A stretch of DNA of 64,000 nucleotides from the NCBI RefSeq assembly GCF_031598375.1, contig NZ_CP123872.1:2104501-2168500 (forward strand), written 5' to 3'. Numbering within the stretch: position 1 is the first letter of the stretch; the number at the start of each line of letters is the position of its first letter. The notes beneath the pieces are model-generated. The model was not told the origin of the DNA. It worked only from the letters and a program-made list of their open reading frames with translations, and did not search any database. The position numbers and the translations under genes are program-made. Positions 34,837 to 44,871 of the stretch are shown in pieces. Origin of the DNA: Temperatibacter marinus. Lineage in GTDB: Bacteria; Pseudomonadota; Alphaproteobacteria; Sphingomonadales; Kordiimonadaceae.

Positions 34837-34869
34837 AAAAGCCTCAGTATTTGCTACTGGGGCTTTTTT
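34837..34869 (+). terminator. Rho-independent terminator after popZ
   Basis: AAAAGCCTCAGTA pairs with TACTGGGGCTTTT around a five-base loop, followed by T residues. It lies 22 bases after the stop. Confidence 0.9.
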
Positions 34870-34890
34870 AATGTCAAAAGGGATTGGTCG

Positions 34891-34919
34891 TTGACCTTAA
34901 GACATAGAACCCTTAAAAC
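34891..34919 (+). promoter_or_regulatory. Candidate promoter of valS
   Basis: TTGACC (34891-34896), 17 bases, TAAAAC (34914-34919); leader of about 50 bases. Confidence 0.5.
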
Positions 34920-34975
34920 GATCAAAATTTAAGTAAAACTGCGGAAAATGCAGCCTTTAATATAGAGAAAAAACT

Positions 34976-37642
34976 ATGGCACTCGACAAGACATATGATC
35001 CGAAAGAGATTGAGACAAAATGGTACGCCCACTGGGAAACTTCTAATGCTTTTGCTGCTGGAAAAGGTGCAGTCGATGGCGCAGAACCATATGTCATCGT
35101 TATGCCGCCGCCTAATGTTACAGGCAGCCTTCATATGGGGCATGCTCTTGATAATACGCTTCAGGACGTCTTGATCCGTTTTGAACGATTACGTGGTAAG
35201 GATGTTTTATGGCAACCGGGGACTGATCATGCGGGTATTGCAACTCAAATGGTTGTTGAGCGTCAAATGGATGCAGAAGGGATTAAACGGACTGATCTTG
35301 GACGTGAAAAATTCCTAGAGCGTGTTTGGGAATGGAAAGCGGAATCAGGAGGAACCATCACCAGTCAATTACGGCGTTTGGGCGCCAGTTGTGATTGGTC
35401 TCGTGAGGCCTTTACTATGGACGAGCCTCGTAGCAAGGCTGTTCTGAAGAAGTTTGTCCAGCTTTATAAAGAAGGACTTCTCTACAAAGATAATCGTTTG
35501 GTGAACTGGGATCCTAAATTAAAAACGGCGATTTCCGATTTGGAAGTTGAACAAAAAGAAGTGGATGGTCATTTTTGGCATTTCAAATACCCTTTAGAGG
35601 ATGGCTCAGGGTTTATCGAGATTGCAACAACCCGTCCTGAAACAATGTTGGGGGATAGCGGTGTTTGTGCCCATCCGGATGATGCGCGGTATAAAGATTT
35701 TATAGGTAAGAAGGTGAGACTTCCTCTTACAGACCGCCTAATCCCTGTCGTCGCTGATGAGCATGCAGATCCGGAGCAGGGGACCGGTGCATTGAAAGTA
35801 ACACCAGCACATGACTTTAATGATTTTGAAATTGGAAAAAGGCACGATTTAGAGCTGATTAACGTGATGGATCAGAACGGTGCTATGACCAATTGTCCCG
35901 AGAAATATAAAGGGCTGGATCGCTTTGACGCTCGCAAGCAAATAGTTGCGGATATGGAGGCTCTTGGCCTGCTTATAAAGGTTGAGCCCCATAAACATAT
36001 GGTGCCCTATGGAGACCGCGGCGGTGTTGTCATCGAACCGTGGTTGACAGCTCAGTGGTACGTAGATGCTGAAACTTTAGCGAAACCTGCTCTCGAAGCA
36101 GTGAAGACTGGCGCTACGAATTTTATCCCAAAAAATTGGGAGAAAACATATTTCCACTGGATGGAGAACATCCAGCAGTGGTGTGTTTCTCGTCAGCTTT
36201 GGTGGGGGCACCGCATTCCTGCTTGGTATGCGCCAGATGGTACAGTATTTGTTGAAGAAACAGAAGAGCTGGCGCAGGCTGCTGCTTTAGAAAAATTTGG
36301 AGAAGCTGTTGCTCTCACAAGGGATCCAGATGTTCTTGATACTTGGTTCTCCTCTGCAATGTGGCCGTATAGCACATTGGGATGGACGGGCGATGAGAGT
36401 GATACTGACAGCGAAACTGTCGCCCGTTATTATCCGAATGCAACGCTTGTCACTGGATTTGATATCATTTTCTTCTGGGTTGCCCGCATGATGATGTCTG
36501 GTATTCACTTTATGGGTGAAGCACCGTTTAAGAATGTTTATATCCATGCTCTTGTTCGCGATGAAAAAGGCGCGAAAATGTCCAAATCAAAAGGCAACGT
36601 GATTGATCCTCTTGAGTTCTGCGATAAATACGGGGCGGATGCTCTGCGCTTTACGCTGACATCTATGGAAGCCCAAGGCCGTGACATTAAGATGAGTGAG
36701 AAACGTGTCGAAGGCTATCGTAATTTCGGCACTAAACTTTGGAATGCAAGTCGTTTTTGTGAAATGAACGGGATTGCAGGCTCGAACAGTGTTGAGGCTC
36801 CTGCAGCGACTCTCGCTGTGAATAAGTGGATTATCGGGGAGGTGGCTAAAGCCGCTCAAGGGCTGACAACTGCGCTTGATGGCTTTAAATTTAATGAAGC
36901 ATCCGATGCGATCTATCACTTCACATGGGGAACTTTCTGTGATTGGTATGTAGAATTAATCAAGCCTGTATTCTGGGGCGAAGACGAAACGCTGAAGGAA
37001 GAAACACGTCTAGTTGCTGGCTGGGTATTGGATCAAATTTTGGTTTTGCTTCATCCCTTTATGCCGCACATTACGGAAGAACTATGGCATGCAACCAAAG
37101 AGGACCGTGCTTATGACCTTATTCATGCCAATTGGCCTACAGCAACAGCTATAGATGTGACAGCATCTGAGGATATTGACTGGTTGACGTCATTAATCTC
37201 TGAAATTAGATCTGTGAAAGCGGAGGCAAATGTTGCCCCATCTGCTGAGGTGGATCTGCACGTGTTAAAAGCTGGGGAAGAGGCAGCTCTTGAAAATAAA
37301 ATGGAAAACTACTGGGGTTTCATTTCTAAGCTCGCGCGGGTGAAGAATGTTAGTTTCACTGACCCGTCCGACTTACCAAAAGCGTCACTTCGGTTTGTTG
37401 TAGCCGGTCAGGGGTATGGAATTCCTCTTGAAGGCCTGATTGATCTTGATGCCGAACGCAGTCGTTTGAAGAAGAGTATTGAGAAGCTAAACAAAGAAGC
37501 TGGTTCTATTCGAGGGCGATTGAAGAATGCTGGCTTTGTCGCGAAAGCACCAGAGCATGTGATTGAACAGGCGAAAGAACAATTGGCTGATCTAGATGCT
37601 CAAATCGAAAAAACAGAGGGTGCTCTCGATCGACTTGGGTAA
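34976..37642 (+). CDS. valS: Valine--tRNA ligase
   Basis: This class I aminoacyl-tRNA synthetase of 888 residues charges tRNA-Val with valine in the cytoplasm. The HIGH-type motif is [15 protein letters not shown] and the KMSKS motif lies in [14 protein letters not shown]. The editing (CP1) domain in between includes [19 protein letters not shown], which removes mischarged threonine. The anticodon-binding domain and the C-terminal coiled-coil arm ([19 protein letters not shown] to the end) are complete. The length is normal. It is a single gene with its own promoter and a shared terminator downstream. Confidence 0.97.
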   Translation: MALDKTYDPKEIETKWYAHWETSNAFAAGKGAVDGAEPYVIVMPPPNVTGSLHMGHALDNTLQDVLIRFERLRGKDVLWQPGTDHAGIATQMVVERQMDAEGIKRTDLGREKFLERVWEWKAESGGTITSQLRRLGASCDWSREAFTMDEPRSKAVLKKFVQLYKEGLLYKDNRLVNWDPKLKTAISDLEVEQKEVDGHFWHFKYPLEDGSGFIEIATTRPETMLGDSGVCAHPDDARYKDFIGKKVRLPLTDRLIPVVADEHADPEQGTGALKVTPAHDFNDFEIGKRHDLELINVMDQNGAMTNCPEKYKGLDRFDARKQIVADMEALGLLIKVEPHKHMVPYGDRGGVVIEPWLTAQWYVDAETLAKPALEAVKTGATNFIPKNWEKTYFHWMENIQQWCVSRQLWWGHRIPAWYAPDGTVFVEETEELAQAAALEKFGEAVALTRDPDVLDTWFSSAMWPYSTLGWTGDESDTDSETVARYYPNATLVTGFDIIFFWVARMMMSGIHFMGEAPFKNVYIHALVRDEKGAKMSKSKGNVIDPLEFCDKYGADALRFTLTSMEAQGRDIKMSEKRVEGYRNFGTKLWNASRFCEMNGIAGSNSVEAPAATLAVNKWIIGEVAKAAQGLTTALDGFKFNEASDAIYHFTWGTFCDWYVELIKPVFWGEDETLKEETRLVAGWVLDQILVLLHPFMPHITEELWHATKEDRAYDLIHANWPTATAIDVTASEDIDWLTSLISEIRSVKAEANVAPSAEVDLHVLKAGEEAALENKMENYWGFISKLARVKNVSFTDPSDLPKASLRFVVAGQGYGIPLEGLIDLDAERSRLKKSIEKLNKEAGSIRGRLKNAGFVAKAPEHVIEQAKEQLADLDAQIEKTEGALDRLG

Positions 37643-37684
37643 GAATGTTTCTAGTACACTGATATAAAATATTGATATAAAAGG

Positions 37685-37711
37685 AAAAAGGAGCCAATGG
37701 CTCCTTTTTTT
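37685..37711. terminator. Bidirectional terminator between valS and the VOC gene
   Basis: AAAAAGGAGCC and GGCTCCTTTTT form a near-perfect stem with a run of T on one side and A on the other, so it can serve both convergent genes. Confidence 0.9.
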
Positions 37712-37723
37712 GATATGCTGAGG

Positions 37724-38107
37724 CTATTCCCCAGTGGTGCAAAAACAGTTGAGTTTATTGCCATCTAAGTCACGAAAATATGCGGCATAAAAATTCATGC
37801 CGGGTACACCGCGGTCACCCGGGCCCCCTTCACAAGTTGCACCAAGTTCAAGGGCTTTTTTATAAACAGCATCAACATGGGCATTGCTTTCACCTGTTAA
37901 AGCTATCATTGTCCCGTTTCCAACTGTCGCCGTCTTGCCATCAAAAGGTGCAGTAATTGAAAATCCAGGCTTGTCTAAACTGCTGCCCCATACGATGAAA
38001 TTACCGTCGTCCATAATACGTTTTGCCCCTAATTCAGCCATAAGGGCGTCATAAAAAGCACTGCTTTTCTGTAAATCATTTGTTCCAAGTGTCGTATAAC
38101 CGATCAT
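37724..38107 (-). CDS. Glyoxalase/VOC-family protein
   Basis: The 127-residue protein has the VOC fold pattern: MIGYTTLGTNDLQKSSAFYDALM at the start and YAAYFRDLDGNKLNCFC at the end, the two beta-alpha-beta modules that build a metal site. It lacks some of the classical metal ligands of glyoxalase I, so it is more likely a binding protein or a different lyase/dioxygenase. It is transcribed with 70 bases between it and the upstream ubiD gene on the same strand, perhaps as one unit. No specific substrate can be named. Confidence 0.75.
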   Translation of the reverse strand: MIGYTTLGTNDLQKSSAFYDALMAELGAKRIMDDGNFIVWGSSLDKPGFSITAPFDGKTATVGNGTMIALTGESNAHVDAVYKKALELGATCEGGPGDRGVPGMNFYAAYFRDLDGNKLNCFCTTGE

Positions 38108-38177
38108 TATTCTCTCCTCTTTTGGTTACACAGAGTAGCCTAACGATTCAGAGAAAATAGGAAAGTAGTTTTCTGCG

Positions 38178-39686
38178 TTACTTCCAGATTTTTTTATAGT
38201 TGCCCGAAATGCCAAGGTCGGACCAAATGCTGTCGACTTTATCGATGACCTCTTGATCCATTCTGATCTCAGTCCCCCATTCTCGGTGGGTTTCATTGCC
38301 CATTTTATTGGTAGCATCCATCCCTAGTTTGCCGCCAAGCCCGCTTTCTGGACTGGCAAAGTCAAGGTAGTCTATGGGGGTGTTCTCAACAGTGACAATG
38401 TCTCGCACAGGATCCATCCGTGTTGATATGGCCCACATGACATCTTTCCAGTCACGGCAGTTGATGTCCTCATCGACAATAATAACAAATTTGGTATAAA
38501 CAAATTGTCGTAGATAGGACCAAACACCCATCATGACGCGTTTCGCATGCCCAGCGTAGGCCTTTTTGATGCTAACCACTGCAATTCTATAGCTACAACC
38601 CTCTGGTGGAAGCCAGAAATCAACAATTTCAGGAAATTGTTGTTGGATTAGCGGGATAAAGACCTCGTTTAGAGCTTCTCCGAGGACCGCTGGTTCATCT
38701 GGTGGCCTGCCCGTATATGTTGATAAGTAAATTGGCTCTTTGCGCATTGTTATAGCTGTGATTGTCATAACGGGGAATTGTTCTACACTATTATAATAGC
38801 CCGTATGATCCCCGTATGGACCCTCATCTGCATAGTCGTCTAAGCTTATATATCCTTCTAGAACGATTTCAGCCGTGGCTGGGACTTTTAGGGGGACTGT
38901 CTTGCAATCAACCAAGGGGACTTTTTTGCCGCGCAACAATCCTGCGAATTGATATTCAGAGAGCGTGTCGGGCACAGGCGTCACGGCAGCTAGAATCGTG
39001 CCTGGGTCGGCACCAAGAACACAGGCAACAGGCAAAGGTTCTGGTTTTTCTTTCTTCCAGCGTGCATATTGTTGTGCCCCCCCGCGATGCTTGAGCCAAC
39101 GCATAATGGCTTTGTTTTTGCCAAGCCGTTGCATCCTATAGATGCCTAGATTGTAATCATCTTCCTTATCCTTGGAAGGGCCTTTGGTGACCACAAGAGG
39201 CCAAGTGATTAGCGGCGCAGGTTCGCCAGGCCAGCAAGTTTGAATTGGTAGTGAGAAGAGATCAACATTTTCACCCTCTAAGACCACCTCCTGCACAGGG
39301 CCTTTAGAAACATTTTTAGGACGCATTGATAAAACTTTTTTAGCCAGAGGCAATAGATCAAGAGCATCCTTAAAGCCTCGCGGCGGTTCTGGCTGTCTGA
39401 GGAAGGCTAACGTCTCACCGACTTGTCGCATGTCCTCAGGCTTACATTCCATTCCTCTGGCAACGCGCTCGACCGTCCCAAATAAATTTACCAAAACTGG
39501 CATTGAGGATTTTTCACCGCGTTCATTCAGCACGTTTTCAAATAAAAGTGCTGGGCCTCCAGCATGAAGGACACGGGTTTGGATTTCAGTCATTTCAAGT
39601 TCAGTGGAAACCGGATGTGAGATGCGCACCAAATCACCGTCGGCTTCTAATTCATCCATAAAATCCCGTAAGCTGTTATATGCCAT
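38178..39686 (-). CDS. ubiD: UbiD-family decarboxylase (4-hydroxy-3-polyprenylbenzoate decarboxylase)
   Basis: The 502-residue enzyme uses prenylated FMN to remove the carboxylate of the polyprenyl-hydroxybenzoate intermediate in ubiquinone synthesis. The length equals that of E. coli UbiD. It begins [20 protein letters not shown] and contains [23 protein letters not shown] and [25 protein letters not shown], both typical. No ubiX gene, which makes the cofactor, is in the window. UbiD relatives act on other aromatic acids, but this close match favours the ubiquinone role. Confidence 0.92.
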   Translation of the reverse strand: MAYNSLRDFMDELEADGDLVRISHPVSTELEMTEIQTRVLHAGGPALLFENVLNERGEKSSMPVLVNLFGTVERVARGMECKPEDMRQVGETLAFLRQPEPPRGFKDALDLLPLAKKVLSMRPKNVSKGPVQEVVLEGENVDLFSLPIQTCWPGEPAPLITWPLVVTKGPSKDKEDDYNLGIYRMQRLGKNKAIMRWLKHRGGAQQYARWKKEKPEPLPVACVLGADPGTILAAVTPVPDTLSEYQFAGLLRGKKVPLVDCKTVPLKVPATAEIVLEGYISLDDYADEGPYGDHTGYYNSVEQFPVMTITAITMRKEPIYLSTYTGRPPDEPAVLGEALNEVFIPLIQQQFPEIVDFWLPPEGCSYRIAVVSIKKAYAGHAKRVMMGVWSYLRQFVYTKFVIIVDEDINCRDWKDVMWAISTRMDPVRDIVTVENTPIDYLDFASPESGLGGKLGMDATNKMGNETHREWGTEIRMDQEVIDKVDSIWSDLGISGNYKKIWK

Positions 39687-39749
39687 ATGAAAAGCCCTTC
39701 AATTTATTAAGCTACATATAGTGTAAAGTCGTTTTTGAAGCTAGAGGAA

Positions 39750-40973
39750 TTATAACTGGATACCGTCTTTAAAGGTCATTTGAGGCTCTATGCCCCCTAT
39801 GTTATAAACAAGGTCAGCAGGATCCGTGATTTTGAAAAGATTAATATCTGCCACTTTTCCTACTTCTAAACTGCCGTGGGTCTCATCCATACCAAGCGCA
39901 AGTGCTGCATTCTTGGTAATGCCAAGCAAGGCTTCATCGACAGTTAAACCAAAAAGTGTACAGCCCATATGCAGCATTAATTGAATATTCATTACGGGGC
40001 TGCTGCCTGGATTACAATCTGTTGCCAGCGCGATGGGAACGCCGTATTCCCTTAAATGTTTGACGGGGGGTGTTTGTGTTTCTTTTAAATTATAAAAGGC
40101 ACCAGGTAAGAGGGTTGCAACTGTATTTTTTTCTGCCATGGCCTTTATGCTTTCTAGGCTTGCATATTCAATATGATCAGCTGAAAGAGCATTGTAGTCA
40201 GCAGCAAGAGCACCACCGCCAAGGTCAGAGAGCTGATCGGCATGAAGTTTAACGTCTAGACCCTCTGCTTTGGCATAGGCAAAGACGCGTTTCACTTGCT
40301 CCGGTGAGAAGGCAATGCCTTCACAGAAGGCGTCGACTGCATCAACACATTCAGCTTCAAGAGCAGCAGGAATGATTTCAGCGCAGATATGATCAATATA
40401 GGCGTCAGCTCGGTCTTTATATTCTGGCGGTATAGAATGCGCTGCAAGTAGGGTGGTTGTTACAGTAATGCCTGTAGTGGCTTCAAGCTGGATGGCCGCC
40501 TTTAGCATTTTAATTTCATCTTCTAAAGTTAGGCCGTAGCCGGATTTTATTTCGATGGTGGTTACGCCGCTTTGGATTAATGCTTGAAGGCGGGGCAGGG
40601 ATTGTTCAATAAGTTCTTCTTCACTAGCCGCTCGCGTGGCCTTTACAGTGGCTAAAATACCGCCGCCTGCTTTGGCTATGTCTTCATAGCTTGCACCGTC
40701 AAGACGGGCTTTAAATTCGCCGCTCCTATTGCCTGCATAGACAAGATGTGTATGGCAATCAATGAAACCTGGAAGCGCCCAACCCTCTTCGCCGTCTATG
40801 ATGCAGTTTGAAAGCTGATCTAAAGGTTTTTTAGGGAGGTTTGATTCTGGACCGATGTAAACAATATCGCCGTCTTTGATGCCAAGGGCGGCATTTTTAA
40901 TATTTCCTGTGGCAGAATCATTAGACCCTGCCATAGAAGAAATATGTATATTTTTAATGAGCTTATCCCACAT
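39750..40973 (-). CDS. hutI: Imidazolonepropionase
   Basis: The 407-residue metal-dependent amidohydrolase opens the imidazolone ring to give N-formimino-L-glutamate, the third step of histidine breakdown. The metal-binding HxH is in GFIDCHTHLVYAGNRSGEF. Further family marks are IEIKSGYGLTLEDEIKML, VDAFCEGIAFS and ATDCNPGSSP. It points away from the other hut genes and shares a 103-base divergent promoter region that holds a palindromic operator. Confidence 0.95.
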   Translation of the reverse strand: MWDKLIKNIHISSMAGSNDSATGNIKNAALGIKDGDIVYIGPESNLPKKPLDQLSNCIIDGEEGWALPGFIDCHTHLVYAGNRSGEFKARLDGASYEDIAKAGGGILATVKATRAASEEELIEQSLPRLQALIQSGVTTIEIKSGYGLTLEDEIKMLKAAIQLEATTGITVTTTLLAAHSIPPEYKDRADAYIDHICAEIIPAALEAECVDAVDAFCEGIAFSPEQVKRVFAYAKAEGLDVKLHADQLSDLGGGALAADYNALSADHIEYASLESIKAMAEKNTVATLLPGAFYNLKETQTPPVKHLREYGVPIALATDCNPGSSPVMNIQLMLHMGCTLFGLTVDEALLGITKNAALALGMDETHGSLEVGKVADINLFKITDPADLVYNIGGIEPQMTFKDGIQL

Positions 40974-41036
40974 TCTTCGACCCTTACCTTTATTTTTTTG
41001 GAGTCATAGCATAGCTTTCTCTTGACTCCAAGCTCT

Positions 41037-41062
41037 AGTTGTATACACCTGTCTATACAACT
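41037..41062. promoter_or_regulatory. Probable HutC operator in the hutI/hutF divergent promoter
   Basis: AGTTGTATA and TATACAACT are perfect 9-base arms around eight bases (26 bp in all). GTATA-type palindromes are the sites of GntR/HutC repressors, and a hutC gene lies in the downstream operon. The centre is about 28 bases before the hutF start, so binding would block transcription of hutF and probably hutI. Confidence 0.8.
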
Positions 41063-41076
41063 GGGGAATATAGGAA

Positions 41077-42453
41077 ATGCTTAACGTTCATAAAAACCAA
41101 ATTGTGCAGATTATTTATTGCAAATCAGCTCATGTTGAAGGTAAGTTTCGAGAGAATGTCCAGATCACTATTGACGATCTAGGCGTCATATCCTCCATTG
41201 AGTGGCATAAAGATTTTCCAGAGGATGTTCAGATTTTTGGGCACGCTCTACCTGGTATGGCCAATGTGCATTCACATGCCTTTCAGCGAGCAATGGCAGG
41301 CCTCGCTGAGTATAGAGTACCCGGTAAGAATAGTTTCTGGAGTTGGCGAGAAGCCATGTATTCCCTTGCGGATTGTATGAGCCCAGACCTGCTTTATGCC
41401 ATCGCACGGCAGCTTTATGTAGAGCTCTTAAAAGCAGGCTACACATCTATAGGTGAATTCCACTATGTGCATAATAGCCATGAAGGCGAAGCCGCTCAGA
41501 TGGCTCAGTCTGTCATAGGTGCAGCACAGTCGGTCGGGCTACCAATGACGTTTTTGCCTGTTTTGTACCAGACGTCAGATTTTGGCGCCATGGGTGCTGA
41601 AATGCAGCAACAGCCATTTTTGCACCGAATTCCGGCTTTCTTTAGATTGCTGGATGAGATCAGACCGTCTTTGGGCAAGGATGATAATTTAGGGATTGCC
41701 ATTCATAGCCTCCGGGCCGTTCCCGAGGCGCCGCTAAAAGAAGCGATTGCCCGGTTTTCTTCTGGACCCATTCATATTCATATCGCGGAACAAAGAAAAG
41801 AAGTCGAGGACTGTATAGCATTTACCACAAAACGTCCTGTTGAATGGTTACTGGATACATTTTCTATAGATGAGAGATGGACACTTATTCACGCTACGCA
41901 TCTCACAAAAATTGAATGTGAGCGGCTTGCATTTACTGGAGCTGTTGCGGGGTTGTGTCCTGCAACAGAAGCAAATCTAGGGGATGGTTTCTTTCCGTCT
42001 AAGGAATATATGGATTACGGGGGAGCTTGGGCAATTGGATCTGATAGCCATATAAGTACGGATCTAAGAGAAGAATTGAAACAACTTGAATATAATGAGC
42101 GTCTCTTAAAACAAGAGCGCTGTGTTCTAGCCAAAGAAGATGGTCATGTAGGTGAATTCCTCTATCATAATGCAGCCCTTGGAGGGGCTCAATCCTTGGA
42201 TCAGCCTATTGGAGAATTAAAAGTTGGCAAACGGGCTGATCTGGTGATTTTAGATCTGACGGCCCCGCAGCTAATCAATGCTTCCTATGGTCAAATTTTA
42301 GACAGTTTTATCTTCACAGGACAGGCATGCCCAATTGACAGAGTTATGGTTGCGGGACAGTGGCGCATCGTTGACGGCCAGCACCCCATAGAAGAAGAAG
42401 TATTAAACGAGTATAGAGAGGCGATTAAAGCCTTAAACGAGAGAGATGTATGA
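41077..42453 (+). CDS. hutF: Formimidoylglutamate deiminase
   Basis: The 458-residue amidohydrolase converts N-formimino-L-glutamate to N-formyl-L-glutamate and ammonia. The metal HxH is in PGMANVHSHAFQRAMAG, and FWSWREAMYSLAD and GSDSHIS are typical of HutF. Its presence with hutG means that this cell uses the five-step route and not the one-step formiminoglutamase. It is the first gene of the hutF-C-U-H-G operon; its stop overlaps the hutC start by four bases. Confidence 0.95.
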   Translation: MLNVHKNQIVQIIYCKSAHVEGKFRENVQITIDDLGVISSIEWHKDFPEDVQIFGHALPGMANVHSHAFQRAMAGLAEYRVPGKNSFWSWREAMYSLADCMSPDLLYAIARQLYVELLKAGYTSIGEFHYVHNSHEGEAAQMAQSVIGAAQSVGLPMTFLPVLYQTSDFGAMGAEMQQQPFLHRIPAFFRLLDEIRPSLGKDDNLGIAIHSLRAVPEAPLKEAIARFSSGPIHIHIAEQRKEVEDCIAFTTKRPVEWLLDTFSIDERWTLIHATHLTKIECERLAFTGAVAGLCPATEANLGDGFFPSKEYMDYGGAWAIGSDSHISTDLREELKQLEYNERLLKQERCVLAKEDGHVGEFLYHNAALGGAQSLDQPIGELKVGKRADLVILDLTAPQLINASYGQILDSFIFTGQACPIDRVMVAGQWRIVDGQHPIEEEVLNEYREAIKALNERDV

Positions 42454-43160
42454 CCCAGCCAGTGGCAAGATATTTACGCGTAAAAAATCATATTATAGAT
42501 CTGATCGCCAAAGGTGATCTAACTGTTGGCGATCAAGTGCCCTCAGAAAATCAATTGGTCAAAGATATGGGCATCTCGCGCATGACAGTGAATCGCGCTT
42601 TCAAAGAACTCGAAGCAGAAAGTCAGATTGTACGGCGTGCAGGGCTCGGATCATTTGTCGCTGAGAAAAGGGTTCACGGTGAAGCATTAAAAGTTGTGGG
42701 AATTCGCAATGAAATTGAAAGCCGGGGAGAGATTTGGTCTACGAAAATCATAGAATGCGGTTTTGCTAAGCTCGCGGTAGCAATGGCTGGCGAAATGGAG
42801 CTGAATGCTGGAAGCCGCGTGTTTAGGTTGCGAGCCGTGCATTTTGGGAACGGGATCCCCATTGAGTTAGAAGATCGCCTTATAAACCCTAAAGTCGTTC
42901 CTGAAGTGGATGGTGCAGATTTCACAAAGACCTCATCAGCAGAATTTTTGCTTGATATTGCGCCGCTGTTAAAGGCAGAGCACCAAATTCGAGCGCTCGA
43001 GGCCGGGAAAGAGGAGGCCATCTACCTTGATGTAGATCGCGGAGACGCCTGTTTGCAGATTAAGAGAAGAACTTGGACAGGTAAACAAGTAGCCAGTGTT
43101 GCACGCCTAACCTATCCAGGCAGTCGATATGAGCTGACGGCCAGATTTGATAACGCATAA
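42450..43160 (+). CDS. hutC: Histidine utilisation repressor HutC
   Basis: The 236-residue GntR/HutC-family regulator has an N-terminal winged helix (VGDQVPSENQLVKDMGISRMTVNRAFKELEAE) and a UTRA ligand domain (RLRAVHFGNGIPIELEDRLINP; ARLTYPGSRYEL). HutC proteins release DNA when they bind urocanate. The gene lies inside the operon, overlapping hutF by four bases, so the repressor controls its own synthesis through the palindrome at 41037. Confidence 0.94.
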   Translation: MTQPVARYLRVKNHIIDLIAKGDLTVGDQVPSENQLVKDMGISRMTVNRAFKELEAESQIVRRAGLGSFVAEKRVHGEALKVVGIRNEIESRGEIWSTKIIECGFAKLAVAMAGEMELNAGSRVFRLRAVHFGNGIPIELEDRLINPKVVPEVDGADFTKTSSAEFLLDIAPLLKAEHQIRALEAGKEEAIYLDVDRGDACLQIKRRTWTGKQVASVARLTYPGSRYELTARFDNA

Positions 43161-43197
43161 GTGACTATAAAAGTGACATAAATTTAGGGAGTATATC

Positions 43198-44859
43198 ATG
43201 AGAAATAGAGCAGAAATTATCGCGCCCACAGGGACGGAAATATCATGTAAAAGCTGGGCTTTAGAGGCCCCAATGCGCATGATGATGAATAATTTGCATC
43301 CAGATGTCGCTGAAAACCCTGAAGATTTGGTTGTTTACGGGGGTATTGGTCGTGCAGCAAGAAACTGGGAATGTTTTGATCAAATCGTTAGTACGCTTCA
43401 GTCTATGGAAGAAAATGAAACATTACTGGTTCAGTCTGGTAAACCTGTGGGTGTTTTTAGAACCCATTCAGATGCGCCCCGCGTGCTCATTGCCAATTCC
43501 AATTTAGTACCTGCCTGGGCTAACTGGGACCATTTTAATGAGCTCGATAAAAAAGGCTTGATGATGTACGGGCAAATGACCGCTGGCAGTTGGATTTACA
43601 TTGGCTCACAAGGTATAGTTCAAGGAACGTATGAAACCTTTGTTGAAATGGCGCGTCAGCATTTTGAAGGCTCAGCAAAAGGGAAATGGATATTAACTGC
43701 AGGCCTGGGCGGCATGGGCGGGGCACAGCCTTTGGCCGCAACGATGGCAGGATTCAGCTGCCTTGCTATCGAGTGCCAAGAGAAGTCCATCGATTTCAGG
43801 CTAAGAACAGGCTATCTGGATGCACGGGCCGATACTGTCGAAGAGGCAATCAGTATGATTGAAGCGTCACACAATGAGGGGAAACCTCTTTCAGTTGGTG
43901 TGCTTGGAAATGCGGCAGAATTATTACCTCAGATGGTTACTAAAGGCTTGCGGCCTGATGCGCTGACAGACCAGACATCTGCTCATGATCCTGTGAATGG
44001 GTATTTACCCCTAGGCTGGACTGTAGAAGAGTGGATATCTAAACGCGAAACAGCAAAAGAAGAAGTATCAGCTGCAGCAAAAAAATCGATGGCGTGTCAT
44101 GTGCAGGCCATGCTGGATTTTCATCATATGGGTGTGCCTACAGTTGATTACGGCAATAATATTCGTCAAGTTGCATTTGATGAAGGGGTTGAAAATGCTT
44201 TTGACTTTCCTGGTTTTGTTCCAGCCTATGTCAGGCCTTTATTCTGCCAAGGTATTGGGCCGTTCCGTTGGTGTGCCCTCTCTGGTGATCCAGAAGATAT
44301 CTATAAGACAGATCAAAAGGTTAAGGAACTTATTCCAGATAATCCTCATCTCCATAATTGGCTTGATATGGCTCGGGATCGAATTCAATTCCAAGGCCTA
44401 CCGGCTCGAATTTGCTGGGTTGGGTTAGGAGACCGCCATCGTTTGGGCTTGGCTTTTAATGAAATGGTCAAAAACGGGGAATTGAAAGCGCCTGTTGTGA
44501 TCGGCCGCGATCACCTGGATAGTGGTTCAGTTGCCAGTCCTAACAGAGAAACTGAATCCATGAAAGATGGGTCAGATGCTGTGTCAGACTGGCCTTTGTT
44601 AAATGCTTTGCTCAATACAGCCTCAGGAGCCACTTGGGTTAGTCTGCATCACGGCGGCGGCGTTGGCATGGGATATAGCCAGCATAGCGGTGTTGTTGTC
44701 ATGGCTGATGGCACAGAGGAAGCTGCAGCTCGTTTAGAGCGCGTCCTATGGAATGATCCAGGAACAGGTGTGATGCGTCACGCGGATGCAGGCTATGACA
44801 TCGCTAAAGACTGTGCTCATGAAAAGGGCCTCACTTTGCCAATGCTAAATAAAGAATAG
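43198..44859 (+). CDS. hutU: Urocanate hydratase
   Basis: The 553-residue NAD-dependent enzyme adds water to urocanate, giving imidazolonepropionate. Family marks include [17 protein letters not shown], the NAD-binding [24 protein letters not shown], and [17 protein letters not shown]. Its length is normal. The start has TTAGGGAG upstream. It lies 37 bases after hutC and 12 before hutH, in the middle of the operon. Confidence 0.97.
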   Translation: MRNRAEIIAPTGTEISCKSWALEAPMRMMMNNLHPDVAENPEDLVVYGGIGRAARNWECFDQIVSTLQSMEENETLLVQSGKPVGVFRTHSDAPRVLIANSNLVPAWANWDHFNELDKKGLMMYGQMTAGSWIYIGSQGIVQGTYETFVEMARQHFEGSAKGKWILTAGLGGMGGAQPLAATMAGFSCLAIECQEKSIDFRLRTGYLDARADTVEEAISMIEASHNEGKPLSVGVLGNAAELLPQMVTKGLRPDALTDQTSAHDPVNGYLPLGWTVEEWISKRETAKEEVSAAAKKSMACHVQAMLDFHHMGVPTVDYGNNIRQVAFDEGVENAFDFPGFVPAYVRPLFCQGIGPFRWCALSGDPEDIYKTDQKVKELIPDNPHLHNWLDMARDRIQFQGLPARICWVGLGDRHRLGLAFNEMVKNGELKAPVVIGRDHLDSGSVASPNRETESMKDGSDAVSDWPLLNALLNTASGATWVSLHHGGGVGMGYSQHSGVVVMADGTEEAAARLERVLWNDPGTGVMRHADAGYDIAKDCAHEKGLTLPMLNKE

Positions 44860-44871
44860 GGCACATAAAAA

